Shown in pieces: positions 60,405-64,000 of a stretch of 64,000 nucleotides of DNA. Position 1 is the stretch's first letter. Every line of letters starts with the position of its first letter. The DNA comes from Manihot esculenta (lineage: Eukaryota > Streptophyta > Magnoliopsida > Malpighiales > Euphorbiaceae): contig NC_035164.2 of NCBI RefSeq assembly GCF_001659605.2, positions 8,171,038 to 8,235,037 of the forward strand, given 5' to 3'. The translations under genes were made by a program, and so were the position numbers. The notes below the pieces were generated by a model, which had not been told where the DNA came from, did no database searches, and was given only the letters and a program-made list of their open reading frames with translations.

Positions 60405-62400
60405 TGTTTTACTGGTTTATCCATGCTTTTATCCCCAGTTATTTTCTTCTTTTTCTTTTGGTTCCTACTTTCTTTCTTTTTTCCCTTTTCTTTTTCGTTT
60501 GTGAGAACACGTAGATGATAAAGGGGTTTGAGTATATCAATCAAGAAATGGCAGGGGCAATGCTTTTTCTTTTCTTTTCTTTTCTTTTTTTCCCCTTCTT
60601 TTCTTGGTGGAGATTTGCAATTTTTGTCAATTTTGCTGTGTTAGTCGATTTAGGTTAATATGTGCTAAATATTAGGGGTATTAATTCACAATTTATTCTC
60701 TTAGCTTCGGCTAAAATTACATTCCAGTCTTGCTTATTTCAATGAGAAACAATTTAATTCCGGAGTTTGATTCTGTTAACAAATGGTCTTGGGTCATAAC
60801 AGGTTAGTACAATTTTTGCTGCAAGGATATTACAGTAGAATTAGGAGAGCTTTACCCAACTAGTAATACTGTAGGTTATAAATAGATAAAAGGACAAATA
60901 ATAAAACATTAATGAGGGAAACGATTTAAATAACCTCTGGAACAACCTTGAATAAACTATATTGGATTTTGATTCTTAACAATTTTAAATTTTAATGATT
61001 TTAGGTTTGTCTGTTGGCATAAAAAATTCGAAACTTTATACTATTTTATAATTTAATTTTAAACATATTCAAATGTCTAGAAGTAGGTAAAATTGTCTAA
61101 GGTTATTAGTAAAAAAAATTTAAAATTTTTGTTACTTTACAATTTAATTTAAATATTTAAAAATTAGTACAATTTAATTTAAAATTTTGAAATCTATTTT
61201 TATTTATTTCTCCACAACTGGAGTATCACTAATAGTTCTAGTAGAAATTAGAATAAGTTTCATGGTTATTAATTTTTTATCAGGTGCATATCATAATAAA
61301 TTTAATCAATATTCATCATTTTAAACATTTAAATGTCAAAATAATAAAAATTAAAAATTAATTTCATTGTCTATAATTATGTTATTAATATTTTTATACT
61401 GTTTACAACTATAAGCTAGTGTTTAAAACATAAAAAACAAAAATAAATATTGCATTTGAGATCAGTTGTGGTTTTTTACATTAAAATATAAAAATAGAAT
61501 ATTTGAAGAACGTAGTGATGGGATAAATTTAGAAATTTTGAATTAAATTATATTAATTTTTAAATATTTAAATTAAATTATAAAATAGAAAAAATTTTAA
61601 AATTTTATTTTATTAACAGTTATTTGTCTATCTATTATATAAATATAATAAAATAATTCACTCTTGTATATTTCTTTTAATTTGAATTTTAAAATTAAAC
61701 ACAATTACAATAACATTACAATTTTTAACCATTATTAATTTTAAAAAATTTAAATTAAATCGTAAAATTGCAAAAAGTTTTTGACTGGCCATTAGTTTCA
61801 ATTTGAGGATAGTTTGATTTTGATAATGGTTTGATTTCTATTTGATTCAAATTGAGGTAATACAATAGTTGAAACAATTTATTTTTTTTCTTAAAAAAAT
61901 AAAATTAATTAGTTGAACTAGATTGAACCAATAATTTCAGTCTGATTCAAAATTAATTCAATTTAAAAAAGATTAAGACTAATTCTTACAACAATTTTCA
62001 ATACAATTTTAATATGGTTCATACTAAAAACTTATTGGGAATTCTAACTCTAAATTTAATTAGATTAATATGATTTTCGTTTTAGTCCAAAATCAACTTT
62101 TTTTACTAGGATGGTAGAACGGAAATTTCATATAGTCCATCTTACATGAAATAAGAAGCTAATTAGAATTTAGCATGTAAATGATGCTAAATCCAGCCAA
62201 ATGGAAATCTTCCTTTTTTTTTTTTTTTACTAATAAAATGTAATTATTGATTTTTTTGTACTCTATTTTTCTTTGAAATCATCGTACGCTATTACTGCTC
62301 GTCGAATTTTATATATTACCATTAAAAACATAAAACCAAGTAATTTGCAACTAAATTCACTGAAAATTTATTAGTGGTGGTATTATTAGAAAAAACATAA
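60405..62400. other. Intergenic between convergent RLP24 and XTH genes
   Basis: The RLP24 3' UTR probably extends to ~60.7 kb (T-rich, TTCTTTTCTTTT runs). The rest is A+T-rich with several AATTTAAATATTTAAA-type words. A T run is at 62212-62229. No gene. Confidence 0.5.
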
Positions 62401-62406
62401 ATACAT

Positions 62407-64000
62407 TCAAGCAAGTGAGCACTCAGGAGGGAGTCCTTGAGGAAATCGGTTAGTATCAGCGCAATAGTTGTAAATCATGTAGTTCTCCTGGACCCATTTC
62501 ACTGTTGATTGGGCTGTGGCGTTGAGAGTCTGTGTAAGCCATAAATTATCAGAGGAATTGAAGGAGCAAGAGAGAGATCCTGATGGTGATGACCAAATGC
62601 ATGCCTGTGCATCGAAGTTGCTATAGGAAGCTGTGAAAGGTGCTTGGCTCCAGTCTGTCTTCACAAGTCCACCCCTTGTGGCCCAATCATCAGCATTCCA
62701 TAGGCTAGAGTATATCCACATTGGTTGGCTCTTTGGAAATTCTATACCATTTGATTCCATGTTCTTGAATTCTCTAATGGGTATCCCATCCACCGAGAAA
62801 CTTTAAAATTGCAAAAAAAATTTGAAAAAAAATTCATTAAAAATTGTTAAATTCTAATATCATATAAATCTTCTATCTAACTGTCTCAAAATTTCTAATT
62901 CAAACACAATTTATGTTGAATCTAAAGAATTAAAAATTAATGTGTAACTGACTTTTCTTCTCGTTAGGAATGTGGAGTATTTGGTTCAAATCAAAAAAAT
63001 CGACCGAATCGAATTAATTTAAAAATTCAATTTGGTATTTTATTTATTTCAGTTCAGTTTGATTTTTAATTTTAAAAATTTTGGTTATTTCAGTTCGGTT
63101 TAGTTTTAATAAAAAAATCAAAAAAATCAAACCGAACCGATTAGTAATAATAATATATTATTTTTAATAATATAGAGAGATTAGATTATATTAACATTAA
63201 AACATTTCAATTAAATTTTAAAATAATAAAAATAAAGTGTAAAAAATAAAAAATTTATTAAAAATTCAAACCGATCAAACTGAATTAAATCGATTCAATT
63301 CGATTCGATTTTTAATTAAAATCGATTCAATTTGATTTTTATAAATACAAAAATTTCAATTTTTAATTTATTCGATTGAATTTAATTTTAAATCAAACTG
63401 ACCAACTGATGATTCTACTTCTAAGGTTACAGTAAGGTTAAGGTTACCGTATATTCTAACAGAAAAAAAAGAGAAGTCTTACATGATGGCTTGAGGATTC
63501 CAAAGAACGGAGTAGGTGTGGAAATCTTGGGTGGGATCAAACCAAAGATAGAATTGTTGTTCTCTGTTTCCTTTTCCTTGAGTGTATACGTTTGTATGGA
63601 GAATATATGGATCTCCACTAAGGTTCCCAAGGAATTCAAAGTCTATTTCATCATGGGCTGACCCTAAGGAAGATAGCTGAACCATTCAAAAACCAAATAA
63701 TTCATTAGTTACATACTTAACTTATAATTAACAAGGGATCAATTACTATCTAATTAATGAAGAAAAAAAAAACCATTTGATCCATGTGTTATACAAAAAT
63801 TTATTAATTAAAGACGAACTCACATAGTAAGCAGTGACAGTTCCAGCAGAATTTCCAGGCACTAGCTTGAGCTGCATATCAATACTCCCAAACAAGTATT
63901 GGTTCTTTGATCTAAAGCCAGAACCAGAAGCTTTGTCAAGAGAAAGAGTGAGAAGTTGGTCATTTTCAAGAATCTTTACTCTACCATCTCCCCAAGTTAT
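62407..64000 (-). CDS. Xyloglucan endotransglucosylase/hydrolase (partial, 5' end outside)
   Basis: Three exons are visible: 64000-63824 (partial), 63676-63483, 62800-62407 (stop TGA). They join in phase: 59 codons, then 194 bp, then 394 bp. The GH16 catalytic motif [11 protein letters not shown] is in the second exon, followed at once by the N-glycosylation site NLS (GNLSGDPY), typical of XTH. The third exon has [24 protein letters not shown], the XET C-terminal domain with [18 protein letters not shown] and paired cysteines. XTHs cut and rejoin xyloglucan in the cell wall. The signal peptide and first ~30-40 residues lie beyond the window. The sequence resembles the TCH4/XTH22-25 group, but I do not assign a member. 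The second intron carries a hAT-type MITE. No defect seen. Confidence 0.95.
62965..63423. mobile_element. hAT-type palindromic MITE, copy 7, in an XTH intron
   Basis: Starts near TAGGAATGTGGAGTATTTGG. Arms have TTCAGTTCGGTTT and CAAACCGAACCGATTAG, mirrored to about 63420. The ends are eroded and no target duplication is readable. It lies within the 62801-63482 intron. Confidence 0.75.

Overview
This window is nuclear DNA from a flowering plant. Four host genes with plant-type GT-AG introns sit as islands in very A+T-rich intergenic DNA that is packed with plant LTR retrotransposons, MITEs and microsatellites. The organism is a dicot. The protein sequences and element mix would fit a woody rosid (for example Malpighiales), but that is inference and I cannot name the species.

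Layout. 1-5.5 kb holds nested retrotransposon debris: an Athila/Tat-type Ty3 element on the minus strand (gag, tRNA-Asp PBS, 1.87-kb LTR) beside the RNase H end of a Ty1/Copia element, then a hairpin array with a ~570-bp inverted repeat. 6.2-6.8 kb is a Mutator-like MITE with a perfect 9-bp target duplication. 7.2-13.9 kb is a decayed non-autonomous Ty3 element. It has gag on the minus strand, a ~1.8-kb minisatellite where pol would be expected, and an antisense extra ORF with its own promoter-like region. 13.9-18.5 kb is A+T-rich, with a poly(A) insertion and a degraded TRIM.

Genes. 18.5-23.6 kb (minus): MKK3-type MAP kinase kinase with a C-terminal NTF2-like domain, 9 coding exons, 518 aa. 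30.2-41.7 kb (minus): a 12-coding-exon gene for a conserved plant protein of the uncharacterised At3g49140 type, 459 aa, apparently with two GC-AG introns. Its introns carry a gag-only Ty3 element with a nested hAT MITE and a four-LTR TRIM concatemer. 57.6-60.4 kb (plus): RLP24, a ribosome-biogenesis L24e-family protein of 168 aa with a repeated pyrimidine-rich 5' UTR exon. 62.4-64 kb (minus, cut by the window end): a xyloglucan endotransglucosylase/hydrolase. RLP24 and the XTH gene are convergent.

Between 42 and 57.6 kb there is no recognisable host gene. That stretch holds a 2.08-kb solo LTR, three hAT-type MITEs, two more MULE-type elements, a TRIM-like repeat, a gag relic and minisatellites. 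Seven copies of one hAT-type palindromic MITE family lie across the window. Mobile-element boundaries are often exact here because the target-site duplications can be read directly. The host genes are functionally unrelated (signalling, unknown, ribosome assembly, cell wall), so no operon-like logic applies. The strongest observations are structural: the TRIM concatemer, the antisense ORF element, the MULE insertions next to two promoters, and the GC-AG introns.
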